A stretch of 64,000 nucleotides of DNA from Filosporella fistucella (taxonomy: Eukaryota > Ascomycota > Leotiomycetes > Helotiales), in the NCBI GenBank assembly GCA_030077755.1, contig JAQJZZ010000007.1, positions 868,001-932,000 of the forward strand, written 5' to 3'. Below the pieces are notes generated by a model, which did not search any database, had not been told where the DNA came from, and saw only the letters and a program-made list of their open reading frames with translations. The position numbers were made by a program, and so were the translations under genes. Shown here piece after piece: positions 12,701 through 29,665 of the stretch (position 1 is the stretch's first letter; every line of letters starts with the position of its first letter).

Positions 12701-13341
12701 ATTAAGCTTGATTTGCATCCAATATATTCATCCTGGAAATAAATAGCTGATAGTGTCCATCGTAGGCAGAGGAGTGAAAGGATGACTTTGTCTAGCTCAA
12801 CGCTTTCTTCATCGTCGCTGAGATTTTGAAATGAAGGGTTGTTTTCTACGAGGTGTACCACCAGGTAAAAATCGCGAATTAGGTCTTGCTCCAAATTTGT
12901 CATTCTACCTCCAATCTTGTCCGTCTGTTCAAGAATTCCCTCTAGTTTAGAAATGGTGACGGACTTTGCTCCGGTAGCTTCATCGCAGCTTAAGAAATCG
13001 TCCATGTCGAATGCGGATCCGAGAAGCCCAGACAAAAATCCAAAATAAACATTTTCCTGAATTCGAATTGATTTTGAATGAGGATCAGGGAGATCTAGTA
13101 TCGGTTGTATATAATGTGATGTTGCATATCTGACTCTGGTGCTGATGTCCTTTGACTTGACCGTGAAAGTCCAAGGAGAGACAAAAGAAGAGAACAGCAA
13201 GGGTATTTGGATTTGCGGTTGAATAGGCTCGGGACCTTCCGACGGATATGGTAGATGATCCATGATGGTTTTTTGAGATTGTATTGCAAGAAATCTTTCA
13301 AAAATGTGGAGTCCTTCAGCTGCAGATATAGGTTGGATCAT
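9713..13341 (-). CDS. HET-domain protein with long N-terminal region and hydrophobic C-terminal region
   Basis: Two exons, 13341..10686 and 10614..9713, joined by a 71-base intron (GTAAGA donor, CCTACAG acceptor) in phase, give 1185 residues. The ATG at 13341 was chosen; the frame is open to 13548 but without an earlier ATG. The HET signature appears as FTAISHVWSGG (about 348), LWMDTLCIP (about 402) and PWMQRSWTFQEA (about 482-494). HET domains mediate heterokaryon incompatibility cell death in filamentous fungi. About 345 residues of unknown type precede the domain. The second exon carries at least two strongly hydrophobic stretches (near IVKSIIGAIWIVIPGLTIA and RWLAYLLVLPTLNLY), which suggests membrane association, and an acidic Asp/Glu tract near the C-terminus. 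Partner and trigger are unknown. Confidence 0.88.
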
Positions 13342-13854
13342 AATGGTGTGAGCGCTGGTGGGCTGACAGAACCACCAAAGACGGCAGTAAAGCCTCAATG
13401 AGAGGCTGAAACATCGCCAGTTGCTGTTGAATTGAATGCATCGTGGGAAAGCCCTTTCAACTGGCTTCGAGGTAGGAGTCAGGCGAAGAGAATTATGCTT
13501 TGCGTCGAGATTCAAACCTTCCAGGAAGGGAAGGGGCAGCCAGGTCACGTGCCATCCAACATGCTTTAGGTACCTAGGTACTTGGTGTAACCCAGATCTT
13601 TGGATGTTTCAAATCCTCTTTACAAAGATTTTAGGGGTATAGATAGATCTCTATTGATGGTTAACAAATTGGGGTACTTGGTCCAAATTAGAGTCTCTCA
13701 GCAAATTGTCATGATAACTTGCTTATTACAAGAAAGATAATATACACAAATCGAGGCAAAATTGTCATGATATATACTCTTCATGAAACAGAAAAGTTCA
13801 GCATGCAAACTCCCGCTCGCTCACTCGAACAATACGCCATACAGATACAAAAGT
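13342..13854. other. Intergenic, no gene seen
   Basis: Upstream of the HET gene and downstream of the permease gene. A short imperfect palindrome (TTAGGTACCTAGGTAC) lies near 13566-13581. No coding frame is supported. Confidence 0.45.
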
Positions 13855-15880
13855 CTAAAAGAAATTCCCCAAAGTAATCCTATACAACCTTTGATACTTG
13901 GTCTCCAACACCCCACCCAACCTCCTCCTCTCATCCGCTAAAAAGTCTGCCTCATCCTCATCAATCTTTGCCTTCCCTCCATACAGATCCGCATCATCAG
14001 GTTTCACACCCTCAGTCTTCATGATCCATTTATAGCCAAATATCATGCCTAGATAGATGGGAATAGGAATATAGCTCACAATGAAGCCTCTCCAATCGAA
14101 CCCACCAACGAAGTGGGGCCATCCATTGAAAAAGGTAATTGCGCAGGCGAAAATTAAAGCGATGATGGAACCGCGAGAGCCGAAGGGAGAGACGTATGCG
14201 AGTGCGCTGTCGGGGATGTTTTGTGCTTTACGAGCGCGAACAAAGTAGATGTGGGAGATGAGAATAGATATCCAGGTTAGGATACCGAAGATTGTCACCA
14301 GCGAGACGAAATAGGAGAATGTTTTGAAGGTGCCTACATCGACGCTCATAAATGCTATTGTGCAGCAAGCGCTTGAGAGCGCCAGGGAATAGATGGGAAT
14401 GCCTTTATCGTTTGTGAGGCCAAAGATGCGGGGAGCGTTACCCTCAATGGCTAAAGAGTATAGAGATCGTGTTGCGATATAGAGATCTGAGTTTGCGGCT
14501 GAAAAGGTGAAGACAAGCAGACAAACATTGATTACATCTGGCATTCCTTCCACGCCTGCGAGAACTGCCGCCACGACGAAAGGACTCGCTGCTCCAGAGA
14601 CAGTCTTGCCGCTTTCCTTATTGGCGGAGAGGAGAAGCGGGCTGTTGTAGGGTACATTCATTCCCAGGAAGAATATGAGGAAGATATAGAACAAGACGAT
14701 ACGGAAGAAGGTGAGCTTGACAGCTCGAGGGATCGCTCGTCGGGGATTCTGAGCCTCTCCAACCGTGACACCGACAAGCTCAGCACCGAGGAAGGAAAAG
14801 ACCGCAGATTGCATGACATTCCAAAATCCGAGAAATCTTCCAGCACTTCCGGCTAACTGGGGTTAGAAATGTTGTACGTGAGAGTTCGCGGACTTACCAG
14901 CTTTATATGCAGCAAAAGCTCCTGGGTCTTTCCAATACGTAAATCCAGTCGCTTTGTGGCTAGGGCCCCCTCCAACAGCCAGTACCAATGTGAAGATTAT
15001 GAGTCCAATCATAATCAGAACTTTGGCACTAGATAGCCAGAATTCGAATTCTCCAAAGAAACCAACCCCGAAGTAGTTGATCACAATAATTGCGACAAGG
15101 ATTATGGTAACGTAAATGATTGGACTTGCTCCTGGGCCATCGTAGTTTGCCTTGTCGAACCAGTATCGGATGATAAGTGAGGATGCAATAATGTTATTTG
15201 GAGTAGTGATGATATACTACTTGATGTCAGCTTTCGCTCAGTGATTTTTTTTCAACCTATTCTCCGCACCAATCGTCCTCCACATTCCACCCTTCAACTT
15301 TGCTCAACGAATTCAGGCTTCCAAATCCATACATTCCATTCTTAGACCAGGATCTTATTTGTCGTTTCAACTCACTTTGAACCAATAATTCCAGCCCAAC
15401 GCGAATCCAAGAGCTGGATCAACAAATCGATGCGCAAAACCGGTAAATCCGGAGGGGAGGGGAAGCCATGCTGCCATTTCTCCCTTTAATCTATCAGCAC
15501 ATAATATTCTATAGTCGTTCGCGAAAGCCTACCATTGCACTCATGACAGTAAAACACAAGACTCCAACGAGAGCATACCCAATTAGCATAGAACCAGGAC
15601 CCGAGTTGGCAAGAGAAGGACCCGTGTTAATCAACAATCCCGTTCCCAGCGCACCACCCAGCGCAATCATAGCAATCTGTCTCGTCTTCAAATCTCTTTT
15701 CAACCTCGATCTTGGATCCTCGTCGTAAACATTCGTCGTAGTATGGAACCCGGTTTTCTCCTCGTCCGACGCATTTCCCGGGTAGGGATGGACTTCCATG
15801 CCATTATACTGATCGATATCTATCCCTTGATATTGTGCCATTTCCACGCCTCGCTCATAGGCCTGATTATTGCGAACCAT
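13855..15880 (-). CDS. Amino-acid permease (yeast amino-acid transporter family)
   Basis: Exons 15880..15533, 15483..15376, 15216..14898 and 14852..13855 give 590 residues with all phases consistent; introns are 49, 159 and 45 bases. The ATG in CACCATGG starts MVRNNQAYERG. After a polar 70-residue N-terminus comes RQIAMIALGGALGTGLL, the first-helix signature of the amino-acid/polyamine/organocation superfamily, then EMAAWLPLPSGFTGFAHRF and FVDPALGFALGWNYWFK, characteristic of the fungal branch. About twelve hydrophobic helices follow, with SVFSFLGAELVGVTVGE-like residues in helix 6. It would import amino acids by proton symport at the plasma membrane. Substrate range cannot be read from the sequence; a broad-range permease is plausible. 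Confidence 0.93.
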
Positions 15881-17227
15881 GGTGCCACTTTCGTGATTGA
15901 ATATATAAATCAAGGAACACGATCAGAAATTCGAGAAGAGGGAGAGAACAAGAAAACTTCAGCCTCGTTCGAAGCTCCCACCTTTATCAACATCCACACC
16001 AAGCTCTGTGCTACCGGCAGAGGCTGGGCGCCCAGGCACAGATTCACAAATCAGACAAGAGTGAGGCTGAAAAACGCCCAACTGTTACCCATTCAAGAAA
16101 TGATAAACAGGAGCCAAGCTTCTCCACAGCCCGAGGCACAGCCCGAATCGCGCCGCTTGGCTCGATAGAGATGCATATCTGAGACTTTTGAATCCTTCAG
16201 CCACCACTACTGCGAGAGGGCATGTGATACATTGCTGCAAGCTTGGAACGTTTCCGGGAGCAAGAATGGATGCCTGCGGACATCGGGGGATGAATGTAGC
16301 CGTCTAGGCGGAGGATTGAGAAGCCCGATGGAAAGCGTTTGTCGTTGAGGGATTTTGGATTGAGTTTGTTGATCTGGAGGAATGGAGGAAGATTGCGACC
16401 GATGATCGGTCGGTTCCGGATAGTACACGGGACCTTAGAACCAAAAGAACATGGTTCCATTGCTATTATTTTGAAGTCTTCTCACATAAAGGATGCCAAA
16501 TGATCTGGTATGATGATGTCGCTCTTCTAACTGGACACAATGAAGACATGAATACCTATTTAGTGCATGTATCACGCGGAGTAGCTCACTCATCGAGGGA
16601 TGCTAGATATTATAAGCGAGCCCAATCCAGGAGAAACACGACTTAACGCTCAAATTGCAGCTATTACACCTTCAGTTATTGTAATCAAAAATACAAGAAC
16701 ATGTATGATTGAGTTCATCTCTATACCTCCATCCCACAAAGATAATTACAACAATCATCCTCTTCCACCCTCCACCAACACCATCAACAACCTACCATCA
16801 CCTGAATCACCTCCACCCCAGCTAGCTCCATGCAATTCAAAATCCAGATTCCTATTCAAATGAGTTCAAAAGTAATTCCTAAAAGAAATTTATCAAATGA
16901 AAAATGATACAACCACACCTGCGAAAGCGGGATGTAATGTTATTCTGTTGCTCTGAATGCCAAGTGATGACAAACAATCAGGCTCAAGGCAGTGCAAGGC
17001 TGATGAATTAGATTATTGGCCGCAAAAAGTAGCACTTTTCTTACCTAACGGGCTCAAGCTTTACACAACTAAACCACAAGCCTTAAAGTGCGAAACGGCC
17101 CCCAACGTCACGCTCTCTGCCACTACGATTGGAACAGCTCACTTAACAGCTCAAAAATGTAACTAGTTGTCGGTCATGAATATGGGTATGCAAGTGTAAT
17201 TGCTAATCTACGCTCATCTCAATTAAA
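15881..17227. other. Intergenic stretch between permease and regulator genes
   Basis: This 1.35 kb stretch holds the upstream region of the permease gene and the 3' side of the regulator gene. Short open frames lack homologous motifs or splice partners. A C/A-rich low-complexity tract lies near 16740-16830. No gene is supported. Confidence 0.5.
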
Positions 17228-19527
17228 CTATCTCGAATCCCTAATTAAATTCTCAATCTCAGCTATAAGTCGTATACTCTGCTGTATACTCGGACTCTTC
17301 TGCGGCATAACCCCAATCCAAGAATTCAGTAACCGTCGGAGATGTGTTCCAAAATCAGGGATATTATGTCCCAAGAGAGTAGGACGAAGAGATGGATTTT
17401 GAAGAGAGACAAGGATGATGAACATTGTTGATGTCATGCTAAATCATCATCAGCTAATGATCAACTCAAGAGAGCTTCATTTCAGGGGCAGGGAGGAAAG
17501 ACTCACGATAACGAACAAATCCAAGTATCAACCAACACCGTCTGCGCATACGAGCTCAAATGCACAATATGCTCACAACTAGCTCTCAAACACCTCCCCG
17601 CCGCCTCCACCGTCTCCTTTTCATGCGCAATTCCCGTCTGCTTCAAGACGATCTCCACATATGGTCTATAAATCACGCTCTTACACGCCAAATACCTCTG
17701 CCTCAAAAACGCAGCATGTTCATTCTCACACACTCCTTCTTCTTTGAATTTCAAAAACTCAGGTAGCGTTTCATGCCATAATGAGAGCTGGCGATCTAAT
17801 TCGGCGATTAAGCCTTTGAGAGAGTCGGATGCGTGCGTGGTGTAAGAAGCGTGTTTTTCGGAGGCGTATAGGAGGTGGTGAACTCGGTTTAGGAGACGGC
17901 GGATGGAGATACAGGAGAGGAAGTAGAGGGCTGAGGACTCGGTTTCGGGGTCTGTGAAGTGGGTTTGTAGGGGCCCTGGGAGGGGAACCTCGGATTCGAT
18001 TTCTGCTACGCCTGATTGAGGGAGATGAGGGAGTTCGGAGAGGAAATCGCTGGGATGGTTTAGGAGGTGTTGAGAACTGGTGTGAGGGCGTGAATTACCT
18101 TTCTATTATGTAGCAAGACCAGAATATACGACGGATGCATTCATCGTCTTCTGGGTTGCTGGAGCCTGTGCCGTAGGATATAATTGACCTACATTTCGCT
18201 GCTGCTGCACTGAGATGTGTCCAAGTCTGGAGTGGCCGTTGTAGAAATGAGCAATATAACCTAAGTACTAGTCAGAACGAATTGCGACTTATCTGGAGGA
18301 CACAGACGCTGCCAGGAACAAACACTGAGTCGAAATAGTACTAATCTCCATATACGCAACAGCCAATAGTTTCATCGCCTCATCAAAACACACACTTGCC
18401 ATCGTCATTAATTCGCTCTGCTGCTGTCTAGACTCAAACCCATGATTCTCATTTTCCGAGTGCACGACCTGAATAAACTCACTCGCAGCTCCTAAAGCTA
18501 AGACCAAGAGCGCAGCACAAACTTCGCAACTATTGCCAGTAAAGCCATTTCGAGCTTTCTCGAATAAGACTTGTAGAGTGGCTTTGCTGACTGTGGGATA
18601 CCAAAAGTTTACATTGCGTTGAAAAGAGGTGAGAAGACGCTCTGTCTCATCGTTTGTGAAGATGGGGCGGAGAGAGCGGGCATGGAAGGGGACGGGAGGA
18701 CAGGTGCTTTCGAGGAGGAAGATGGGTCTGAATTGAGCTCTTAGAGAGGGAAATGGAGCTGCGAAAGCTGAGTTTAGAAGATCCTCCGTCGCACTGATAT
18801 GGGTTGAAGGGATCTGATAGATATGTCAGAGTGGTGAAATCATCTAATACCTCATGATCTTACGGTAGCATTTGCAACTTTTGCAAAATCTTGGTTATCT
18901 GGAGACGATGGATCTGAAAACCGTGGTGATGAGATGGTTCTTATGTGTTGTGGATCATTCTGCTCATCAATTAGCATCATTCCACCGTCTGCCCTTGGAA
19001 GGGCTAAATTGACTTACCAGATTCTCGTGAATGCTGCGAAGAAGTCCATCCATCCGTAATACTGTTTCTAGAATCTTGTCACTCTTCCCCTGACTCCTCA
19101 ACACCCAAGCTGTCAGCTTGAGATCTGGGATAAAGGTGAGGGAAAAGAAAGAGATAACTCACACGCTTGGTTGCTGTTGTCCATAGAGACAATCGACATC
19201 GTTTTCTGTACACCACGAACATGGCTGTCTACCATCACATCTAGGAAGCCATATAAGCTGAGTCTAAGATATATACTCATCTCTTCAGAAAGAGTGGATG
19301 AATGTTAAATGCGGGGCATCACGTGTGTTCCACGAACCTGGATTTCCTCAATCGACAAGCATCACACTGACATATCAATTAGCTCAGAACCATATGAAGC
19401 TATTAGCAGATATTACAGCATGTGCAGTACGTTTCCTGGGACGAGCCGCATACGGCGTGGTAACAGGATTCGAGCTATCGGAATTACTCCGAACCTGTCG
19501 GCCCTGGGGCTGTGACTGAAACGCCAT
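17228..19527 (-). CDS. Zn2Cys6 binuclear-cluster transcription factor with fungal-specific regulatory domain
   Basis: Nine exons: 19527..19417, 19366..19338, 19240..19163, 19096..19018, 18959..18864, 18813..18302, 18260..18099, 18049..17507 and 17438..17228, giving 606 residues in phase. Exons 2-3 rebuild the zinc cluster CDACRLRKSRCDGRQPCSWC followed by TENDVDCLYG, an exact C-x2-C-x6-C-x5-C-x2-C-x6-C arrangement (about residues 38-64), preceded by a basic RPRKR. The later exons show the fungal-specific middle domain (RPLQTWTHLSAAAAKCRS, then CIRRIFWSCYIIE, then LSELPHLP). The 41-base intron at 18261-18301 is the least certain. Such proteins bind CGG half-sites. It lies next to a sugar transporter and beta-galactosidase, so control of that pair is a fair guess but unproven. 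Confidence 0.9.
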
Positions 19528-20084
19528 TTTTAACCGTCGTTATGTCAAATTGATCTTGGTATATACAAGCGCTGAATCACCAAGCCATGTTTGAAGATAT
19601 AAATGAAGATCGCATGTCAGAAATGAAGAGATCTGAGGCCGGGCTTGGTATTTACCGATGTCTCCATTAGGAATGGTTTGATGGAACTTGAGGCGGGGGA
19701 GTATGTCTTGATGGGGCGAGATTTTAATGCGGGGAAGCTGTTTAGACGCACCAATTGATCGGGGTATAGCCGTCAGCGGATTAATTCGGGGTATTTGAGT
19801 AGGCAATTGACCGCTTCGTTCATGAATTATTTTGGTATAAGGAAGCAAGAAAACACTGCGAGAGGATACAGGTCACGTGTTTAATGGCAACAGGTTCCTG
19901 GGTAAAAGATTGGATTGAACATATCTCAATGGCCTGATTGCGCATAATAGGGGCCGTTTGATACCCGTGGCTATTGCGAAGAATATTCATATTATTGCTG
20001 GTGTGCAGCGCCTTGATACCGAAATAACACCCCTAAAAGCTTCACACTAAAATCCGAACAAGTCTTCCAGACTGGAAAGCTCAA
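19528..20084. other. Intergenic, upstream of the regulator and downstream of the transporter
   Basis: No coding frame is supported in these 557 bases. It must contain the regulator promoter. No clear TATA box is seen. Confidence 0.45.
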
Positions 20085-21871
20085 TTATGCCTCAAATGAC
20101 TTCCCCGTAGTCTGTCCGACAGTAGCAGCAACAGTATCAACGGATCTCTTCTGAAGACTTTTCTTCACTGGATGAGGATCACTGAAAACTTCGTCCAACT
20201 CCTCCAATGTCCTATCCTTGGTCTCAACGAAGAAGAAGTAAATGACAACTGCTTCGATCAGATCCCACGCTACAAAGACAAGGTAAAAGTAAAATGTGAT
20301 GTGCTTGAAAGCCGGGCCACTGGCATATTGGATAACTGTGCTTGCGACACTCGAACCAAAATTTCCAACCGCTGTTCCCTTCGCTCTGGTCTCTGTTGGG
20401 AGAGTTTCGGCGATGTACATACTCTGCAGAGGCGTCCAGCCAAACGAGAAGACAATTCCGAAGAGATAGACGAAAGTTATAGCAACGTTGGAGGCCATTT
20501 TGTTATCGTTTTCGACAGCAATCTTGGTGGTACCAGTGATGATAGCAAAGCAAACGCTGGAGAAGAGAATAGAGTAGATAAGTAATGGTCTTCTGCCGAT
20601 CCGGTCTGTCATGCGCGCTCCGAAGATAGAGCCAAGCCAGCAGAGCACAGGATAGACTCCGTTGAGTTTGAGCTGCGTGTGCTCATCACCAATACCGGCA
20701 GTCTGGACGATGACCGGGAAGTAGTAGGAGGCAATCGAGTTACCCGACCATTGCCCGAAGAATGCCATGCCCATCACGCAAATGAGGCGAGCCCGAGCAT
20801 TGTGTGTGTTGACGAGGGACGAATAGTCCCACCAGCGCTTGTCTGTTCCGTCGACGTGTATTTGGTATGCCATTTCGGAAATCTGCAGCTTCACTATTGG
20901 ATGATCTTCTCGGCCTTGTACGTAAAGTAAGTAAATTGCTACCGAAGAAATTGAGTTGAAAAATTACCTTCGCCATGATATTTTCCAAGGATAGCACGAG
21001 CTTCGTCAGTGCGGTCTTGCGCAACAAGCCACTAGAGATCATATTAGTTTTGGCTCATATATATTAGGAGCGGAGACGTACTCTTGGGGATTCTGGCAGA
21101 AAGAAAGCGCCTCCAGCTACTACGACAGATGAAAGCAATTGACACCAGATGGGAATTCTCCATGACCAATTCGATGTAATGAAAGCAGTTCCATAGCCTA
21201 TCTATGTCAGGGAGGTGGGAAGTTCGCGTTGCATGTTTACTCACAAGTCCAAGAAGCAATAATTGACCCAATATACCAGCAGGTATTGTACAAGCCAGTC
21301 ATGGTCCCTCTCCATTTGGGATGTGCCATCTCGCTCACATAGCATGGTGCGCTAACACAGCAAAAACTCACTCCAAAGCCCAGAAAGAATCTGCCGGCCA
21401 GAAACATGTGCATATTGACTGCTGGAGCTTGGATACAGGTTCCGATAATAATGATGACTGCACCTGTGAACATGCCTGCTCGTCGTCCCCAATAGTCGTT
21501 GACAGGTCCTGTAAGCACAACTGCGGGTATGGAGCCAATGTTGTAGATGGCGAACACAATTCCAGTTGACGAGCCAGTGGTACCACTGAAAACCTATCAG
21601 TAACTTTATTAGAGTCATGCGATTGAAAAGCTCACATTCCGAAGTAATTTTGATACGGTTTCATTGCATTAATCGCGCCCATGAGCGAGCCGTCAAACCC
21701 GTTCAAACAGCCGCAAAGAAACGCGATGGAGAGTACTCCATACAATTTGAACATCGACTTCGTCCATGGTGAGTACACGGTGGTATCAGCTTCGGTAGCT
21801 AGAACGACTGCATCGTGAGGCTCAAGGTCATTGATGTGAGCAACATCAAGATCCTTCTCCGCTGCGCCCAT
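20085..21871 (-). CDS. MFS sugar transporter, lactose-permease type
   Basis: Exons 21871..21636, 21585..21245, 21197..21082, 21031..20968 and 20914..20085 give 528 residues with matching phases. The protein has twelve hydrophobic helices and the MFS sugar-porter marks: [13 protein letters not shown] after helix 1, [10 protein letters not shown] between helices 2 and 3, [10 protein letters not shown] in helix 4, LPESPRWLV after helix 6, [10 protein letters not shown] in the middle loop, and [15 protein letters not shown] at the end. [11 protein letters not shown] and the ending are typical of the fungal lactose/galactoside permease branch. It would import a disaccharide or sugar with protons at the plasma membrane. 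The gene is head to head with a GH2 beta-galactosidase, the same partnership as LAC12-LAC4 in Kluyveromyces lactis, which supports a galactoside substrate. Confidence 0.93.
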
Positions 21872-26270
<4,399 letters not shown>

Positions 26271-26484
26271 ATCAGGGTTCTATATATGCTTATATAGGAC
26301 GAGAAAATGAACTCTTCTTACCAATCTCGTTCTATCGAAATGTAGTAGAGTAAGAAAGATGTTTGGGAATAGATCGTCATGCAGTCACGTGCAGGCTAGC
26401 CACTTCAGACTCGCCGTTAAGTCCGAACACATCAGAGACAATCTTTCACTTCTGGAAGGAAGTTCTCATGTTATCTCAACAACC

Positions 26485-27531
26485 ATGAAGACGCCCGCGA
26501 AAGAGATCTCCAAGGGAATTCCCGCTGCTGAAGCAGATGCCCCCGATGAGCCTTTGGTCGACACGACAGCAGCTCTCTCTGTGCATTCCAAGCGCACCGA
26601 GCGACGTCAGAAAAAACGCCACCTCAAAGAGAAAGCATCAAAACAGAAGGCGACTTTCCTCGATCTACCTTCGGAAATTATTCTTGAAATCATAGTTCTC
26701 CTCAAGCCAAGCGATATTTTCAGTCTCACAAGAACTTCCAAGGGATTTCAACATTTCATCTCTAGAGACACGAGACGTATTGCTGGAGACGTCATTGCAT
26801 CCCGATATCCAGTCCTAACGCAATGTTTCCCTCTCCCCATCCTCCTCGAAAATGTCGATAAAGAAGCTCATTCAGCTCTCCTAGATGACGAGAGACAAAT
26901 CAAACATCTCCATATCTACAAGAAACCTTATCAACATGTTTTGCCACCGGACCCAAGCATGATATGCACGTGTTTGACATGCATGCTCGCATGGAACAAC
27001 CTATGCGTAATCATCGATTTTGCTTTCTGGCAAGAAAATCTCGAGAAAGGAGAGCCTATCCCGATGATACCTAGAGGAAAAATTCCTCGTTGGAATCAGA
27101 AACTTATCACTACTAATTCATCGATCGTCCAAAAGGCGCTGCATAACCCATTATGGTATGCTAGAATACTGGAGAAACACCTTGAGACAACAGTGGGATC
27201 GATTCGGCGACATGGCAACAATAGTGGGAATAAGAGGCGACGATTCAGGATGACGACTGAAGATGCTGCTGCGGAGAATGACGAGTTCTTGAAGAGAAGT
27301 GGTCCACCGAGTCTGGATTTCCCGTTTCATAGGGATAATTATTATATGCTAGAAGCGTATTTGCCAAATCGAGGTTGGAATTCAGAGGTTGGGGAGTGGA
27401 GGTATATGCCATCGACGCAGCATGATAGAGATGTTGAGTTTGTGAAGGCGTGGGCAAAGAGGAGACAAGAAGAAAGGAAGATGGAAGAATTCAACAAGGA
27501 GCAGAATACAGAGATGGCACAGGTACCGTGA
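26485..27531 (+). CDS. F-box protein
   Basis: A single exon. The ATG at 26485 (CAACCATGAAG) gives 348 residues; an in-frame ATG at 26359 would add 42 residues with no coding character, so the shorter start is preferred. A lysine/arginine-rich stretch (about residues 35-55) precedes an F-box beginning FLDLPSEIILEIIVLLKPSD (about 58-95), the Skp1-binding module of SCF ubiquitin ligases. The remaining 250 residues lack recognisable WD or leucine-rich repeats; they contain a CTCLTCMLAWNNLC segment and a WRYMPSTQHDRDVEFVKAW segment common in a fungus-specific F-box family of unknown targets. The C-terminus is a charged helix. It lies just 214 bases from the beta-galactosidase on the same strand; no functional link is implied. 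Confidence 0.85.
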   Translation: MKTPAKEISKGIPAAEADAPDEPLVDTTAALSVHSKRTERRQKKRHLKEKASKQKATFLDLPSEIILEIIVLLKPSDIFSLTRTSKGFQHFISRDTRRIAGDVIASRYPVLTQCFPLPILLENVDKEAHSALLDDERQIKHLHIYKKPYQHVLPPDPSMICTCLTCMLAWNNLCVIIDFAFWQENLEKGEPIPMIPRGKIPRWNQKLITTNSSIVQKALHNPLWYARILEKHLETTVGSIRRHGNNSGNKRRRFRMTTEDAAAENDEFLKRSGPPSLDFPFHRDNYYMLEAYLPNRGWNSEVGEWRYMPSTQHDRDVEFVKAWAKRRQEERKMEEFNKEQNTEMAQVP

Positions 27532-28260
27532 GAAGTCAAGCACGCTGTGTGGTCATGTAAATACAATAGCTACAAAGTCCCGATATTTACAATACCGTAT
27601 CTCCATGGACCATGTTCAAATCAAACCTCGCAAACACGTCCTTTTGGCACTCTGTAGACTTCTTCTCATCATTTCTGAAGTGTCTACGAAGCAAGCGTTT
27701 CGGGCCGAATCTTTCACCTATCTTCGATTTTCTCCTCGTGATCATCCCACCGGGGATGATCGGGGATCATGGGGAAGTTAACATGACTCTGCTAGTTTCC
27801 CCACATCCGGCTAAACAAATAGCTTGTACCCTACTCGCATATCCAATCCTATATCACTTCCACGTGCCGCGGCGTGAGAGCCGTCGGCATTGAAAGTTAA
27901 TGAGATGCCTCTTCAGGCACCTCCCGCGAAATGCTACATGGTTCTCACAATAAATGCGGGGTAGTTCTCCGATGCGAACCCTAAGATTTGGGAATGACAG
28001 GATGTTTCCGTCAATCAGGTTCATCATCTAATATTCTAAAGAGGATCTACATGTTCGTGTTCTAGTTGGATCTTTGAGAGAATTTGCGGATGTCGGGGGT
28101 GAGAGGTGGATGGTAAATGGAGCGGATAAAAAATATGTGGATATTGGGAAATTCGTTCAGGCAGGTTTGGAATATATAAAGGCCGAGAGCCAGAATAGAG
28201 TAGGTTTCTGCAAGGAGAAATTGTTTCTTCCCTCGTTGCCTCTTCGATAATTTCTTCAAA
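27532..28260. other. Intergenic, upstream of GH5 gene
   Basis: No gene is seen. It holds the GH5 promoter. A GC-balanced short inverted pair (CACCGGGGATGATCGGGGATCATGGGG) near 27749-27775 has no known role. Confidence 0.45.
28173..28180 (+). promoter_or_regulatory. TATA box of GH5 gene
   Basis: TATATAAA lies 88 bases upstream of the GH5 start codon, a normal distance for a fungal secreted-enzyme gene. Confidence 0.5.
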
Positions 28261-29665
28261 ATGCGTTTCAATCTTTCTTCCCTCCTTGTCGTTGCCCTCT
28301 CAGTTGTAGGCGGCGAGTGCGCATGGCCAGAAGGACCTCTCGTCACCTCAGGACGATGGATTCATAACGCCATCGGAAACAATGTGACTTATGCTGGAGT
28401 CAATTGGCCTGGAGCAGGTGAGGTTATGATCCCAGAAGGTCTACAGTATGCTTCTATCGCAACCATTGTATCTGGTATCAAGAGCCTCGGCATGAATGCC
28501 GTCCGCCTCACATTTGCTATTGAATTGATCGACGATATCCTGGACAATGGAGGAGATGTGAAGCTCTCGGCTGCCTTCAACAAAGCTCTTGGAACAACGA
28601 ATGGGACGTTGATCTACAACAAGGTGCTGAAGAATAACCCGAGCTTCGGAGCAAGTACCACGAGATTGCAGGTTAGTGAAGTACAAATTCATAGTTAATT
28701 TGTTTTCTGACTTGAGATACATAGGTTTATGATGCCATCGCTGCAGAATGCCTCAAGCAACAAGTCTACCTCCATCTCGATAACCACATGTCGAAAGCAG
28801 CATGGTGTTGCTCCACAACAGACGGCAACGCCTGGTTCGGAGACAAATACTTCGACACCGAGAAATGGAAGAGAGGTTGGAAATACATGGCAACACACGT
28901 ATATCTCCCTCTCCTCATTCAAACGCCAAATCTAACTCTTCACAGGGCAAATCCTGGCCAGCACTCACCAGCATCGGCATGCGCAACGAACTGCGCAACC
29001 CAGCCGACAACGCAACCCTCAATACCAACTCCTACAACTGGTCAGACTGGTACAAAAACATGGTAGCCGCATCAGACATCATCAACGCCGCCAACCCGGA
29101 CGTCCTCATATTCTTCTCCGGCCTCAATTTCGACACCACTCTCAAGCCCATAATCGCCGGCACCGATCTCGGCTCCGGCGTCAAATTCCTGAAATCGAAT
29201 TTCGCGTACAAAGACAAGATTGTCATGGAGCTACACGATTACGAGAATTCAATTACAAGCTGTAGTAGTTTACAGAGTAATCTCCAAGGAAACGGGTTTA
29301 ATACTCTGAGTGGAACGCAGACGAATACGTTCCCCATGGTGTTGACGGAGTGGGGACATGATTTCAGTGATAGTTCGTATACGGGGGTGTACGCGAGTTG
29401 TTTGCATAACTATTTGCCGAGTGTGAAGGTTGGGTGGATGATTTGGGCGCTGGGGGGGAGTTATTATATTAGAAGTGGGATTCAGGATTATGAGGAGACT
29501 TGGGGTAAGTGTTTTGTTCTCTTAATGTAGATTTTGTTGCAGTAATTGGTTGGAGGGGAATTTGGCTAACGTTTCATAGGTCTGTATAACCATAATTGGT
29601 CCGGATGGAGAAATGCGGCTGCGATTGCGGATTTGAAGGTTATGGTTACGAATACCTTAGCTTAG
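28261..29665 (+). CDS. Secreted glycoside hydrolase family 5 (cellulase-type fold)
   Basis: Exons 28261..28671, 28725..28898, 28946..29504 and 29580..29665 give 409 residues in phase. The N-terminus MRFNLSSLLVVALSVVGGEC is a clear signal peptide, so the enzyme is secreted. GH5 marks are NAVRLTFAIELI early in the barrel, QVYLHLDNHMSKAAWCC, the acid/base Glu210 in GMRNELRNP and the nucleophile Glu330 in MVLTEWGHDF, then YLPSVKVGWMIWALGGSYY. Family members cleave beta-linked glucans or mannans; this subtype (long, no carbohydrate-binding module) is not assigned to a substrate here. Two conserved Cys (CC in KAAWCC) may form disulphides. No cellulose-binding module is present. Confidence 0.92.

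Noticed and set aside
26359..26484. Upstream in-frame ATG of the F-box gene
   Set aside because: The added 42 residues lack coding character, and the ATG at 26485 has a better context.
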